Shown here: positions 43,980-51,931 of the stretch, one piece after another
Layout: every line of letters starts with the position of its first letter
How positions within the stretch are numbered: the stretch's first letter is position 1
Source: DATHTS01 sp965219305
Lineage (GTDB): Bacteria > Acidobacteriota > Blastocatellia > Pyrinomonadales > Pyrinomonadaceae
Length of the DNA: 64,000 nucleotides
Reading direction: 5' to 3'
NCBI GenBank assembly: GCA_965219305.1
Contig: OZ244725.1
Coordinates: forward strand, 62,001 to 126,000
Position numbers and translations under genes: made by a program
The notes under the pieces: generated by a model
Told to the model about the DNA's origin: nothing
The model's input: the letters and a program-made list of their open reading frames with translations, nothing else
The model's database searches: none

Positions 43980-44030
43980 CACCGAAAGTTCGGTGTAAAA
44001 AAATATATAATAAGACGGCAAATACGTCAA
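43980..44030 (-). promoter_or_regulatory. Promoter with palindromic operator for the small protein gene
   Basis: On the minus strand a -35 TTGACG (44025-44030) and -10 TATATT (44002-44007) stand 17 bp apart. Just downstream, CACCGAAAGTTCGGTG (43980-43995) is a perfect 7-bp inverted repeat at the expected transcript start, a candidate operator. Confidence 0.65.
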
Positions 44031-44083
44031 TAAAAATCATTCATTGATAATGAATCAATAGATGTAATGCTAGGTTTTCTAAC

Positions 44084-44149
44084 CACGAATCAGCACGAAA
44101 ACATACGAATCAATTGATTTATTTCGTGTATTTCCGTGCTGATTCGTGA
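44084..44149. repeat. Inverted-repeat element with 10-bp periodic ACGAAT words
   Basis: Left arm CACGAATCAGCACGAAAAC with the ACGAA word at 10-bp steps; the right arm is its inverse, GTGCTGATTCGTG at the end. Same build as the elements at 2352, 49496 and 55350. Confidence 0.8.
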
Positions 44150-44217
44150 AAAATTTACAAACACCACATAATTTTGTTCACCATCCGTTCATCAAAACCT
44201 GAAATATTCGTCCAAGA

Positions 44218-44382
44218 TCGAACAAAACTCTTACAGAATCAAACAAAACTCTTCAACCAAGCATTAAAACTCTTCCGCCATCGAACAAATGTCTTCAACC
44301 AAGCATCAAAACTCTTTCGCCATCGAACAAAACTCTTCAGCCAAGCATTAAAACCTTTTCAGCATCGAACAAAACTCTTCAG
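44218..44382. repeat. 42-bp tandem repeat made of the 3' end of the DUF104 gene
   Basis: Three full 42-bp units (44239-44280, 44281-44322, 44323-44364) plus part units on both sides. On the minus strand a unit encodes an EEFCSMLKRF-like tail with the stop codon at the same place (TAA, TGA, TAA). The gene's own stop (44348) lies in the third unit. Confidence 0.85.
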
Positions 44383-44590
44383 TGATTTCTTCAAGCAATT
44401 CGCCCATTTTGTCGTAATTCAATTCGCTTCTAAAACCGAGATGCTTACTTCTCACGCGAAATTTATTCAAACTTTCATTTTCGGTCTTAACCGTTACCGT
44501 TATTTCAACACGAATATTCGGTTGTAATTCGATCTCGCTTTCAGGACGAAAAACCGTCCCGTCAAAAACCGCTTCGATTGGCTTTAACAT
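44348..44590 (-). CDS. DUF104 (AF2212-like) antitoxin-type protein
   Basis: 80 residues from ATG 44590, with GAGGTG 6 nt upstream; a GTG three codons earlier is less likely. The first half, KPIEAVFDGTVFRPESEIEL followed by NIRVEITVTV, is the beta-barrel-like DUF104 domain of proteins encoded beside PIN toxins. The second half (RSELNYDKMGELLEEITEEF) is helical. No PIN gene is adjacent, so it is an orphan antitoxin-like gene. Its last 12 codons are repeated in tandem past the stop. An AT-rich stretch with the 18-bp ACCGCATAAACTTCCGCC repeat lies upstream. Confidence 0.7.
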   Translation of the reverse strand: MLKPIEAVFDGTVFRPESEIELQPNIRVEITVTVKTENESLNKFRVRSKHLGFRSELNYDKMGELLEEITEEFCSMLKRF

Positions 44591-44692
44591 ATCTTTCACC
44601 TCATTTACGATTTTATCATAACTTTTACCGCATAAACTTCCGCCGTAAAAACTCGGGATTCGATAAAAATAAAAAACAGCTTCTTTGCGAAA

Positions 44693-45371
44693 CTATTTTT
44701 TAGGTTTCATTTTATGAAGTATTGAACCCTGTTCAATACTTGTGTTATTTAAATTTGTTAAATCCTCATTTTTGCCTTCTTTAAGAATCGTATCTACTTT
44801 GTTATCTCCATCCTCTAAAAATTCCAAAAATTTGTTGTGCAAATCACTTCCATAATCCCAAACAGGTTTAGTTTTATTATGTAGGTGGTAATTGACATAC
44901 CATTCAATAGTAAGGACATTTAAATATTGGGTTTCAATAATTTCTCCCCACCAACTTAAAAATTCGTTGTTCCAAGCCCCGTGCTTTAAATAATCTCTTT
45001 ATAATGTTTCAGTAATTTCAGATTGTTCATCTATTCTTTTATTTAAATTGTCAATCAATCCATGTATTAAATCATAAGATTTTCGTTGGTATTTATTAAG
45101 TTTGTGGCAAACTTCTTTATATTGATTCGAATAAATCGGATGAGCAATTTTTAATGGTAGTGTCGAATCAATTGTTTTCTGTGAATAAATTTTTAATGTC
45201 GCTTTGTAAGTAACTTGCAATTCAATTAAAGAATCTTGCAAATATTCTAACTCGTTCAACAAAGCCTTTTTTAATCTTCGATTATTCCGCCATTCTTGGA
45301 ATAAACTCGTTGCTTGACCAAGAAAGGCTCCAATTAAAATTAGTATTATACTTTGAACAAATTTTTCCCAT
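44693..45371 (-). pseudogene. Broken membrane/coiled-coil protein gene
   Basis: A single reading frame can be followed from about 45371 to a TAG at 44693-44695, about 226 codons. It begins with a membrane helix (EKFVQSIILILIGAFLGQAT), continues with a coiled-coil (LFQEWRNNRRLKKALLNELE, 45262 region), then SEITETL, an in-frame TAA at 44999-45001, and goes on with RDYLKHGAWNNEFLSWWGEI to HKMKPKK. The ATG at 45369-45371 is one base out of frame (GGG where GG would restore MEKFVQ). So two lesions, a start frameshift and a stop codon, disable it. The TTG-started part 44999-45262 (87 residues) might still be made. The family is unknown. Confidence 0.6.
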
Positions 45372-45387
45372 TATCGCTCATAACTTA

Positions 45388-45470
45388 TATATGTTTTCAT
45401 CGGCACATTTACATCATTGTTTTCAGTAAATTCAATCGCTTCGTCATAACCCGCGTCAACGTGGCGGACA
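45388..45470 (-). pseudogene. Fragment of a urocanase C-terminus
   Basis: The minus strand encodes VRHVDAGYDEAIEFTENNDV followed by NVPMK, nearly the same as the end of the intact urocanase gene at 46894 (VRHVDAGYDEAIEFAEKNNV, KIPM). The DNA is about 85% alike over 60 bp. The fragment ends just before the nucleotidyltransferase stop codon and has no start. Confidence 0.7.
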
Positions 45471-45476
45471 TTTCAT

Positions 45477-46082
45477 TTAAGAATCAATATAACCTTCTTT
45501 TTCGTTGCGTTCTTCTTCGCGAGTTCTGCCGTCGGCAAGGTCATACCAGCGTTGATAGCCGTGTTTGGCTAATTCCCAAGCGATCTCTCCGGCAGTTTTA
45601 ATGACGTGTTCCTTTATTAATTTTCGATCAGCCAAGCCGTTACGACTCAGCAAAAAGACGGCATCTTCCTGATCTTTGAAGCGTCCGGCGATAAATTTCA
45701 AAATGACGAGCCATTCGGGCGTGAGAATCGGCACATCATTGATTCTGACCGCATCTTTGAGTGCTTGGTTGAACATTGACTTGAAGACATCGTTGCGGAT
45801 TATCCAATCCACGGAAACAACCGTTTTATCGGTTTCCGCATTGAAACGCTCGCCGCCCTGCTTGAGTTTTCCGACGATCCGGCTTTGCTCTATCGGCAAG
45901 AGTTTGTCGGCGATCACATCAATATCTTTGGTCAATCTGTCGCTGCCGTATAAATTCATCGCCAAACCGCCGACCAAAGCCCAATTGACACCATTTTCTT
46001 CGGCGAGTTTTGAGATTATTTCAACCGCCTGCGATGCCGATTCGGTGTCAATTATATCAAGTTCTATTTTCGGTCTGTTCAT
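45477..46082 (-). CDS. AbiEii-like nucleotidyltransferase
   Basis: 201 residues from ATG 46082 (MNRPKIELDIIDTESASQAV); the open frame reaches up to 46157, but that part is REP sequence. The nucleotidyltransferase core is ALVGGLAMNLYGSDRLTKDI with DIDVIAD, giving the GG motif and the D-x-D metal site. The last part (WLVILKFIAGRFKDQEDAVF, then LIKEHV) is the usual C-terminal half of AbiEii/DUF6036 proteins. Such proteins act as toxins that modify tRNA in toxin-antitoxin pairs, or as stand-alone enzymes. No antitoxin partner is visible on the same strand. It lies between a urocanase fragment and a REP-bracketed transposase. Confidence 0.75.
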   Translation of the reverse strand: MNRPKIELDIIDTESASQAVEIISKLAEENGVNWALVGGLAMNLYGSDRLTKDIDVIADKLLPIEQSRIVGKLKQGGERFNAETDKTVVSVDWIIRNDVFKSMFNQALKDAVRINDVPILTPEWLVILKFIAGRFKDQEDAVFLLSRNGLADRKLIKEHVIKTAGEIAWELAKHGYQRWYDLADGRTREEERNEKEGYIDS

Positions 46083-46107
46083 AAATATTATTTTATCATT
46101 GCCGACG

Positions 46108-46201
46108 GAGCGCAGGCTGCCAGCCTGCGTGTAATTGTTCAAGTAGTTTACTTTCAAAAGTTTTCATTCATTTTCTTGCAGGCTGGCAGCCTGCGCTCCG
46201 T
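46108..46201. repeat. REP pair downstream of the transposase
   Basis: Two inverted REPs (46108-46131 and 46176-46201) share the hairpin GCAGGCTGCCAGCCTGC; the left one starts GGAGCGC and the right one ends GCGCTCC. The right REP lies within the end of the transposase gene. Confidence 0.9.
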
Positions 46202-46778
46202 TTTTGCGATGCCACGCACTTGAAAAACGCCAATCGCTTTGATTTTCGCAAAGTCCGGCTTTGACCGGGTTTCTTTCTATGTAATTAAATGCTTTTTCGA
46301 AATGATCGTAATCTCGAATAAATCTGTCAAAGTGTTCGGGAAACCAAAATTTTCCGGTTCGATTCAATAATTTGTTAGCTTGATTCGAGGTGTAAGATTT
46401 GCACGAATGGACAATTTCGCTGAGCGAATATCCTTCTTTGGGTTTCAACAAAAAGTGGACGTGGTTCGGCATAATCACCCACGCGTAAAGTTTGTATTTT
46501 ACATCTGCGAAACGCAGTAAATTTTCTTCGACGATACTTGCGATTTCTTTTTGTTTTAAGTAACACGCGCCGATGCCTTGATCCAAATACTTTTCGACGT
46601 TTATCAGCATCTCGCGGTCAGTGATAATTTCCTGTTCGACCTGAATTTGAAGATGTCTTAAAACTTTTTGCGGCAGTGAGTCGGCAAGCCGATAAGTGAG
46701 AAACTGCGTGATTTCACCGCCATCAAAATGCGGCAAATAACCTCGGGAATACCAACCTCTGGGTTTATTTTCGTTCAT
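46164..46778 (-). CDS. REP-associated tyrosine transposase (RAYT, Y1_Tnp)
   Basis: 204 residues from ATG 46778. HUH motif HVHFLLKP with His107 and His109 in AWVIMPNHVHFLL; the probable nucleophile is Tyr129 in HSCKSYTSNQANKLL; the family block FNYIERNPVKAGLCENQSDW is followed by RFSSAWH. RAYTs cut and move single-stranded REP hairpins and are usually single-copy chromosomal genes. REP pairs flank this gene on both sides. The last about eight residues (NGAQAASLQENE) are encoded by the REP itself, so the palindrome overlaps the gene end. Upstream, the ATG follows a REP foot directly, so expression may depend on the REP. Confidence 0.93.
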   Translation of the reverse strand: MNENKPRGWYSRGYLPHFDGGEITQFLTYRLADSLPQKVLRHLQIQVEQEIITDREMLINVEKYLDQGIGACYLKQKEIASIVEENLLRFADVKYKLYAWVIMPNHVHFLLKPKEGYSLSEIVHSCKSYTSNQANKLLNRTGKFWFPEHFDRFIRDYDHFEKAFNYIERNPVKAGLCENQSDWRFSSAWHRKNGAQAASLQENE

Positions 46779-46786
46779 AAACAAAT

Positions 46787-46887
46787 GGAGCGCAGGCTGC
46801 CAGCCTGCGTGTGAAACATACTAAAACCATTACTCGCAGGCAGGCTGCCTACTTTCCATTACTTGCAGGCTGGCAGCCTGCGCTCCG
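46787..46887. repeat. REP cluster upstream of the transposase
   Basis: Three copies: 46787-46811 (GGAGCGCAGGCTGCCAGCCT), a partial form near 46834-46852 (CGCAGGCAGGCTGCC), and 46863-46887 in inverse orientation ending GCGCTCC. The first and last form a BIME-like inverted pair. The cluster fills the gap to the urocanase gene. Confidence 0.9.
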
Positions 46888-46893
46888 TTGAAA

Positions 46894-48537
46894 TCACATC
46901 GGAATTTTAACATTATTCTTTTCAGCAAATTCAATCGCCTCATCGTAACCCGCGTCAACGTGACGGACGACGCCCATTCCGGGGTCGGTGGTGAGAACTC
47001 TTTCGATTCTTCTTGCGGCTTCGGGTGTGCCGTCGGCGACGATTACTTGTCCGGCGTGGAGTGAATAGCCGATGCCGACTCCGCCGCCGTGGTGGAGCGA
47101 AACCCACGTTGCGCCGCCGACGCAGTTGATCATCGCGTTGAGATAAACCCAATCGGCGATGGCATCCGAGCCGTCTTTCATCGCTTCGGTTTCGCGGTTG
47201 GGCGAGGCGACGCTGCCGCAGTCAAGATGATCTCTGCCGATGACGATTGGAGCTTTGAGTTCGCCGCTGGCGACCATTTCGTTTAATTTGAGTCCGGCTT
47301 TGGCGCGTTCGCCGTAGCCGAGCCAGCAGATTCTCGCGGGCAAGCCTTGAAATTCGACTTCCTTTTGCGCCATCGTCAGCCATTTGATCAAATGGTCGTT
47401 TTCGGGGAAAAGATTCATCAACGCTTCGTCGGTTTTGTAAATGTCTTCTTTGTCGCCCGACAGCGCGACCCAGCGGAAAGGTCCTTTGCCTTCGCAGAAC
47501 AAAGGGCGAATGTAGGCGGGAACAAAACCCGGATAATCAAAGGCGTTTTCGACACCGTTGTCTTTGGCGCGCTGGCGCAGATTGTTGCCGTAATCGAAGA
47601 CGGTTGAACCCATTTTCTGAAATTCAAGCATTACGCGAACCTGATTTGCCATCGAATCCATCGCTCGTTTGATGTATTCATTTTGATCTGACTTTCGTAA
47701 TTCGGCAGCTTCTTCAACAGTCAAACCCTGCGGAATATATCCGTAGAGGACATCGTGAGCCGATGTTTGGTCGGTTACCACATCAGGACGAATTCCTTGA
47801 TCTAATATCTGTTGGTAAACGTCCGCCGCATTTCCCAAAAGAGCAATTGAACGCGGCTCGCCTTCTATCGTGCAGTAGTAAACTTCATTCAAAGCCTCAT
47901 CTAGATTTTCAGCGACCATATCAATTTGTTTTAGCTTCAATCTTCTTTCAATGCGTCGGGGATCAATCTCAACTAATAAACCAACTCCTTGATTAAATGT
48001 AATTGCCTGCGCCTGCGCTCCGCCCATTTCGCCCAACCCGGCAGTCAGCACAAATTTCCCGTCCAAACTTCCCCAACCTTTTTGCTGCGCCAGAGAACCG
48101 AAAGTTTCGTAAGTGCCTTGCAAAATCCCCTGCGTGCCGATGTAAATCCAGCTTCCGGCGGTCATCTGTCCATACATCATCAAACCTTCGCGCTCGTATT
48201 TGTCGAACTGTTCCTGCGTCGCCCAATGCGGGACGATGTTCGTATTGGCGATCAAAACCTTCGGCGCGTCGGTGTGCGATTTGAAAACCGCGACGGGTTT
48301 TCCCGACTGAACAAGCAGAGTTTCGTCCGCTTCGAGATTTTTCAAACTTTCCAGAATCGCATCAAACGATTCCCAATTACGCGCTGCTTTCCCGCGTCCG
48401 CCATAGACGATCAGATTGTCAGGATCGAACGCGACATCAGCGTCGAGATTATTCTGAATCATTCGATAAGCGGCTTCGGAAAGCCAGTTTTTGCACGTTA
48501 ATTTTGTTCCGGTCGGTGCTTTTATTTCTCGTTTCAT
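46894..48537 (-). CDS. hutU: Urocanate hydratase
   Basis: 547 residues, a normal length. It turns urocanate into imidazolone propionate in histidine degradation, using a tightly bound NAD+. Visible features are IVYGGRGKAARNW near the start, MTAGSWIYIGTQGILQGTYE, LTAGLGEMGGAQAQAITFNQ, the Cys/His-rich region IGRDHLDCGSVASPNRETEA, and SLHHGGGVGIGYSLHAGQVI near the active site. The other hut genes (hutH, hutI) are not in the window. A 60-bp fragment of this gene's 3' end is repeated at about 45390-45470, beyond the REP/transposase block. The gene is divergent from the esterase gene at 48606. Confidence 0.97.
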   Translation of the reverse strand: MKREIKAPTGTKLTCKNWLSEAAYRMIQNNLDADVAFDPDNLIVYGGRGKAARNWESFDAILESLKNLEADETLLVQSGKPVAVFKSHTDAPKVLIANTNIVPHWATQEQFDKYEREGLMMYGQMTAGSWIYIGTQGILQGTYETFGSLAQQKGWGSLDGKFVLTAGLGEMGGAQAQAITFNQGVGLLVEIDPRRIERRLKLKQIDMVAENLDEALNEVYYCTIEGEPRSIALLGNAADVYQQILDQGIRPDVVTDQTSAHDVLYGYIPQGLTVEEAAELRKSDQNEYIKRAMDSMANQVRVMLEFQKMGSTVFDYGNNLRQRAKDNGVENAFDYPGFVPAYIRPLFCEGKGPFRWVALSGDKEDIYKTDEALMNLFPENDHLIKWLTMAQKEVEFQGLPARICWLGYGERAKAGLKLNEMVASGELKAPIVIGRDHLDCGSVASPNRETEAMKDGSDAIADWVYLNAMINCVGGATWVSLHHGGGVGIGYSLHAGQVIVADGTPEAARRIERVLTTDPGMGVVRHVDAGYDEAIEFAEKNNVKIPM

Positions 48538-48605
48538 AGTTTTAAATTTAGAATAGCGAAGGCTTTAATAATATAATAACTTCAAATTTGGATTTATAGA
48601 AAAAT

Positions 48606-49493
48606 ATGCGCTTTATTACCTTGTTTCTCTGTTTACTTATCTTTTCGATCAGTTTGTTTGCCCAGAAACCGAAAGAAATTTCGGGGAAATTTATTACGAA
48701 TAAGATTTTACGTTACGAAAAATTTCACTCGGATTTTTTCGGCAGCCGAATTATTGATGTCTGGCTTCCGGCGGATTATTCAAAAGATAAGAAATATGCC
48801 GTTTTGTATATGCAGGACGGACAAAATCTTTTTAATCCGAAAGATGCGCCGGAAAAGGTCGAATGGGGAATTGATGAAACTTTGCAGCGTTTGATAAATG
48901 AGAAAAAAGTGCGCGATACGATTGTCGTCGGCGTTTGGTATTCAAAAGATCGTCTGAAAGAATTTTCGCCGGAAAAAGCCTTTGATTATGTGAATAAACG
49001 CGATGCTAAATTGAATAAATATCATATGCCGCCGGGCGGCGGTTCGGACAATTATCTGGCGTTTCTGGTCGAGGAACTAAAGCCGTTTATTGACAAGAAT
49101 TATTCAACCTTGACCGACCGCGAAGACACTTTTGTAATGGGATCGAGTATGGGCGGTTTGATGTCGCTTTATGCAATCATCGAATATCCGAATGTTTTCG
49201 GCGGCGCGGCTTGTATGTCAACTCATTTTTCACTCGGTGACGGCGTGATGGTTGATTATCTGGAGCAAAATCTTCCATCGCCGAAGGAACATAAAATTTA
49301 TTTCGATTACGGAACGCTCGGCTTGGATTCCGAATATGAACCGTATATGATTCGCACCGATAAAGCGATGAGTAAAAAAGGTTACAAAAAAGATGAAAAT
49401 TGGAAGACTATCCAGTTTCAAGGCGCGGCTCATAATGAAACTTCGTGGAGCGGGCGAGTTGATTTTCCACTAACTTTTCTTTTGCAGAAATAA
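48606..49493 (+). CDS. Secreted alpha/beta-hydrolase (putative esterase family)
   Basis: 295 residues. A signal peptide (FITLFLCLLIFSISLFAQ) sends it out of the cytoplasm. The fold is the esterase D/putative-esterase type: SRIIDVWLPADYSKDKKYAV, LYMQDGQNLF, then the nucleophile elbow GSSMGG (FVMGSSMGGLMSLYAI) and the final His in QGAAHNETSW. Members hydrolyse feruloyl or acyl esters, mycolyl esters or siderophore lactones; the true substrate is unknown. Its own promoter faces that of hutU. An inverted-repeat element follows at 49496. Confidence 0.88.
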   Translation: MRFITLFLCLLIFSISLFAQKPKEISGKFITNKILRYEKFHSDFFGSRIIDVWLPADYSKDKKYAVLYMQDGQNLFNPKDAPEKVEWGIDETLQRLINEKKVRDTIVVGVWYSKDRLKEFSPEKAFDYVNKRDAKLNKYHMPPGGGSDNYLAFLVEELKPFIDKNYSTLTDREDTFVMGSSMGGLMSLYAIIEYPNVFGGAACMSTHFSLGDGVMVDYLEQNLPSPKEHKIYFDYGTLGLDSEYEPYMIRTDKAMSKKGYKKDENWKTIQFQGAAHNETSWSGRVDFPLTFLLQK

Positions 49494-49495
49494 AT

Positions 49496-49604
49496 TTTTG
49501 CCCGCGAATAAACGCGAATAAGAAAAAGAATATTTTAGAATTTAGAATAAAATCTTTATAAATATTTCTTATTCGCGTTTATTCGCGTAATTCGCGGGCA
49601 AAAA
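49496..49604. repeat. Inverted-repeat element with CGCGAATAA words
   Basis: The arms read TTTTGCCCGCGAATAAACGC at the left and its inverse at the right; the right arm carries one extra word copy (GCGAATTAC). The words recur at 10-bp steps. It fills the gap between the convergent esterase and Nudix genes. Confidence 0.85.
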
Positions 49605-49607
49605 ATC

Positions 49608-50150
49608 TTATTCAAAAATAAAGCCGAATCGCACACCTGCCAAAATCAAACCGATAATCGTTTTCGCGTCTTCTATCTCGCCGTTTTTTATCTTTTCAAA
49701 TGCTTCGGGAAATGTGAGTTTTTCAATCGAAAGAATTTCGTCTTCTTCAAGATTCTGCGCGGTTTCGGTCAAATCGGTCGCCAAATATAAAAACATCTTT
49801 TCAGTCAAAAAACCTGGCGACACGTAAAATTCACTTAATTTTTCAACTTTCGCCGCCGTTACGCCGATCTCTTCTTCGAGTTCGCGGTTTGCACCAGTTT
49901 TCGCATCTTCGCCTTTTTCTAAAGTTCCGGCGCAAATTTCCAGCAGATATTTCCCGGCGGCGTGACGATACTGGCGGACGAGCGCAATTGTTTTGTCTTC
50001 AAAAACCGGAATTATCACCGCGCTTCCGCCGTGTTTGATGATTTCGCGTTTGTATTCGGTTTCTCCGTCGCGTATTTCCGATTCGAGAACATCGAAAACT
50101 TTTCCCTTGTAAATTTCCTTAGTTGAAAGCGTTTCTGGTATTTTTTTCAT
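49608..50150 (-). CDS. Nudix hydrolase, ADP-ribose pyrophosphatase type
   Basis: 180 residues from ATG 50150 (MKKIPETLSTKEIYKGKVFD); an in-frame start at 50171 is possible but unlike the family. A full Nudix box is present: GTLEKGEDAKTGANRELEEE followed by IGV (G-x5-E-x7-REUxEExGU). The upstream ALVRQYRHAAGKYLLEICAG and the downstream YVSPGFLTEKMFLYLA are typical of ADP-ribose pyrophosphatases, which split ADP-ribose to AMP and ribose 5-phosphate. The enzyme is probably cytoplasmic and housekeeping. The gene is divergent from the fRMsr gene with only 48 bp between starts. Confidence 0.9.
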   Translation of the reverse strand: MKKIPETLSTKEIYKGKVFDVLESEIRDGETEYKREIIKHGGSAVIIPVFEDKTIALVRQYRHAAGKYLLEICAGTLEKGEDAKTGANRELEEEIGVTAAKVEKLSEFYVSPGFLTEKMFLYLATDLTETAQNLEEDEILSIEKLTFPEAFEKIKNGEIEDAKTIIGLILAGVRFGFIFE

Positions 50151-50198
50151 AAATTCGCCGTTTTTCCACATAACAAAAAATCGTGCTAGACTTTTATT

Positions 50199-50684
50199 AT
50201 GGCTGAAACATTAGCTATTTCAAAGACAACCGATAGACAATTAATTTACAAAGAGTTAGCACCACAAATTGAGGAATTAGTAATAAGCGAAACGGATTTG
50301 ACGGCAAATTTGGCAAATATCGCAGCAGCATTAAGAGAAGCATTCGGGTTTTTCTGGGTCGGATTTTATCTGGTTAAAAACGAACAACTCGTTCTTGCAC
50401 CGTTTCAAGGTCCGATTGCCTGCACGCGAATTGATTTTAACCAAGGCGTTTGCGGACACTGCTATACAACGCAGCAAACTGTTATTGTGCCTAATGTTGA
50501 TGAATTTCCCGGACATATCGTCTGTTCGACGGCTTCAAAATCCGAGATCGTATTGCCGATATTTAAAAAAGACGGCGACGTTTTCGGCGTTTTGGATATT
50601 GACAGCGATAAACTCGATGATTTTTCCGAAGTGGACAAAACGGGTTTGAAAAAGATTATAAAGATTATCGAAGATATTCTTTGA
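50199..50684 (+). CDS. msrC: Free methionine-(R)-sulfoxide reductase (GAF domain)
   Basis: 161 residues forming one GAF domain. fRMsr reduces free Met-R-sulfoxide with three cysteines. Here they are visible as IACTRI, GVCGHCY and VCSTASKSEI, in the same order as in E. coli YebR. The early region LREAFGFFWVGFYLVKN and the end FGVLDIDSDKLDDFSEVDKT match the family. It repairs oxidised free methionine in the cytoplasm. No thioredoxin gene is near. The gene is probably monocistronic. Confidence 0.92.
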   Translation: MAETLAISKTTDRQLIYKELAPQIEELVISETDLTANLANIAAALREAFGFFWVGFYLVKNEQLVLAPFQGPIACTRIDFNQGVCGHCYTTQQTVIVPNVDEFPGHIVCSTASKSEIVLPIFKKDGDVFGVLDIDSDKLDDFSEVDKTGLKKIIKIIEDIL

Positions 50685-50816
50685 GCGCGAACAGCAATTG
50701 CGCGGTCGGTGCAGCAAGTCTCAGGTTTTTTACTATCAAAGCTCGTATTTCGGAAGTCAGACCGGCGAGTTTTATTTGCGTGACTTTAAATTTAAAGATC
50801 AATTGCTTATTGATTT
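50685..50816 (+). other. Intergenic region with an orphan open coding-like tail
   Basis: One frame is open from about 50687 to a TGA overlapping the next ATG and reads GRCSKSQVFYYQSSYFGSQT then GEFYLRDFKFKDQLLIDL. It has no start codon or ribosome-binding site and no family I know, so it may be chance or the relic of a lost gene. Confidence 0.25.
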
Positions 50817-51911
50817 ATGAACGATACGACTTCAAAAACAGGAACTGAAAATTTTGTAAAACGCTTTCCCGATCTGGCGGAAAATCATTTTCGCGCCGCC
50901 CAAAATTTACAACTTTCTTCAATTGGAATCGGAACATATCTCGGAAATTGGGACGAGGAAACCGACGCGAATTATACTGATTCGATTGTCGAATATGTGA
51001 ATGCGGGCGGAAACGTGATTGACACGGCGGCGAATTACCGATTTCAAAGAAGCGAGCGAAACATCGGCAAAGCATTGGAAAAACTTCTTGCCGACGGTTT
51101 TTCCAGAGATGAGATTTTCGTCTCGACAAAAGCCGGATTTCTGCCGTTCGACGGCGAACCGGCGGGCGATGTTAAAAGTTATTTCGAGAAAAATTTCGTC
51201 GCAAAGGGAATTGCAAAATTTGAAGATTTAATCGGCGGAAGTCACTGCATCGCGCCGGATTATTTGCAGTCGCAGATTGATCAATCGCTCGAAAATATGA
51301 ATTTGGGCGCGCTCGATCTTTTTTATATTCACAATCCCGAATCGCAGTTAAAGGAAGTTGATAAATACACTTTTGAAGCGAAAATTGCCAAAGCGTTCGA
51401 GAAATTTGAAGAAAACCGCGCCGACGGGAAAATCAAATTTTACGGCGCGGCGACGTGGAACGGTTTTCGGGTTTTGCCGGACGATGCGAGTTATCATTCG
51501 CTCGAAAGATTCGTCAATATCGCCAAGCAAATCGCGGGCGACGATCACGGGTTTAAATTTATCCAACTGCCTTTGAATCTGGCGATGCCCGAAGCGTATC
51601 TTTTGAAAAATCAGGCGGTCAGCGGAAAAGTTTACACGCCGCTCGAAGCCGCGCACGAACTCGGCGTTTCGGTGATGTGTTCCGCTTCGATTCTGCAAGG
51701 AAAGATCGCGCAAAACGTGCCGCTTTACATCCGCGAAATTCTCGGAAACCCAACGACCGACGCGATGAGCGGAATTCAGTTCGTGCGTTCGACTCCGTTT
51801 GTAACGACCGCGCTCGTCGGAATGAGCAATCCGCGCCACGTTGCAGAAAATATGGAATTGGCTAAAATTGAACCTGTAACGGAGGAGAAGTTTAAGGAAT
51901 TATTTAATTAA
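50817..51911 (+). CDS. Aldo/keto reductase
   Basis: 364 residues. Aldo/keto reductase motifs: NVIDTAANYRFQRSERNIGK with the catalytic Asp and Tyr, FVSTKAGFLPFDG with the Lys, and LDLFYIHNPESQ with the His equivalent. Near the end, TTALVGMSNPRHVAENMELA is the NADP-binding part. It differs from the reductase at 41159 by length and by an insert near residues 115-145 (KNFVAKGIAKFEDLIGGSHC). The substrate is not known. The ATG overlaps the stop of an orphan open frame, as noted in the entry before. Confidence 0.88.
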   Translation: MNDTTSKTGTENFVKRFPDLAENHFRAAQNLQLSSIGIGTYLGNWDEETDANYTDSIVEYVNAGGNVIDTAANYRFQRSERNIGKALEKLLADGFSRDEIFVSTKAGFLPFDGEPAGDVKSYFEKNFVAKGIAKFEDLIGGSHCIAPDYLQSQIDQSLENMNLGALDLFYIHNPESQLKEVDKYTFEAKIAKAFEKFEENRADGKIKFYGAATWNGFRVLPDDASYHSLERFVNIAKQIAGDDHGFKFIQLPLNLAMPEAYLLKNQAVSGKVYTPLEAAHELGVSVMCSASILQGKIAQNVPLYIREILGNPTTDAMSGIQFVRSTPFVTTALVGMSNPRHVAENMELAKIEPVTEEKFKELFN

Positions 51912-51931
51912 AGTTCGGAGTTTAAAAGTTC

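Noticed and set aside
44218..44382. Possible CRISPR array (regular repeats)
   Set aside because: The units are head-to-tail 42-bp copies without unique spacers, and no cas genes are present.
44174..44527. Plus-strand open frame of 117 codons with 14-residue repeats (TKLFNQALKLFRHR-like)
   Set aside because: It is the shadow of the 42-bp tandem repeat and the DUF104 gene on the other strand; no ribosome-binding site and no protein family.
46083..46157. N-terminal extension of the nucleotidyltransferase
   Set aside because: The extra codons are REP sequence and the family start fits MNRPKIELD at 46082.
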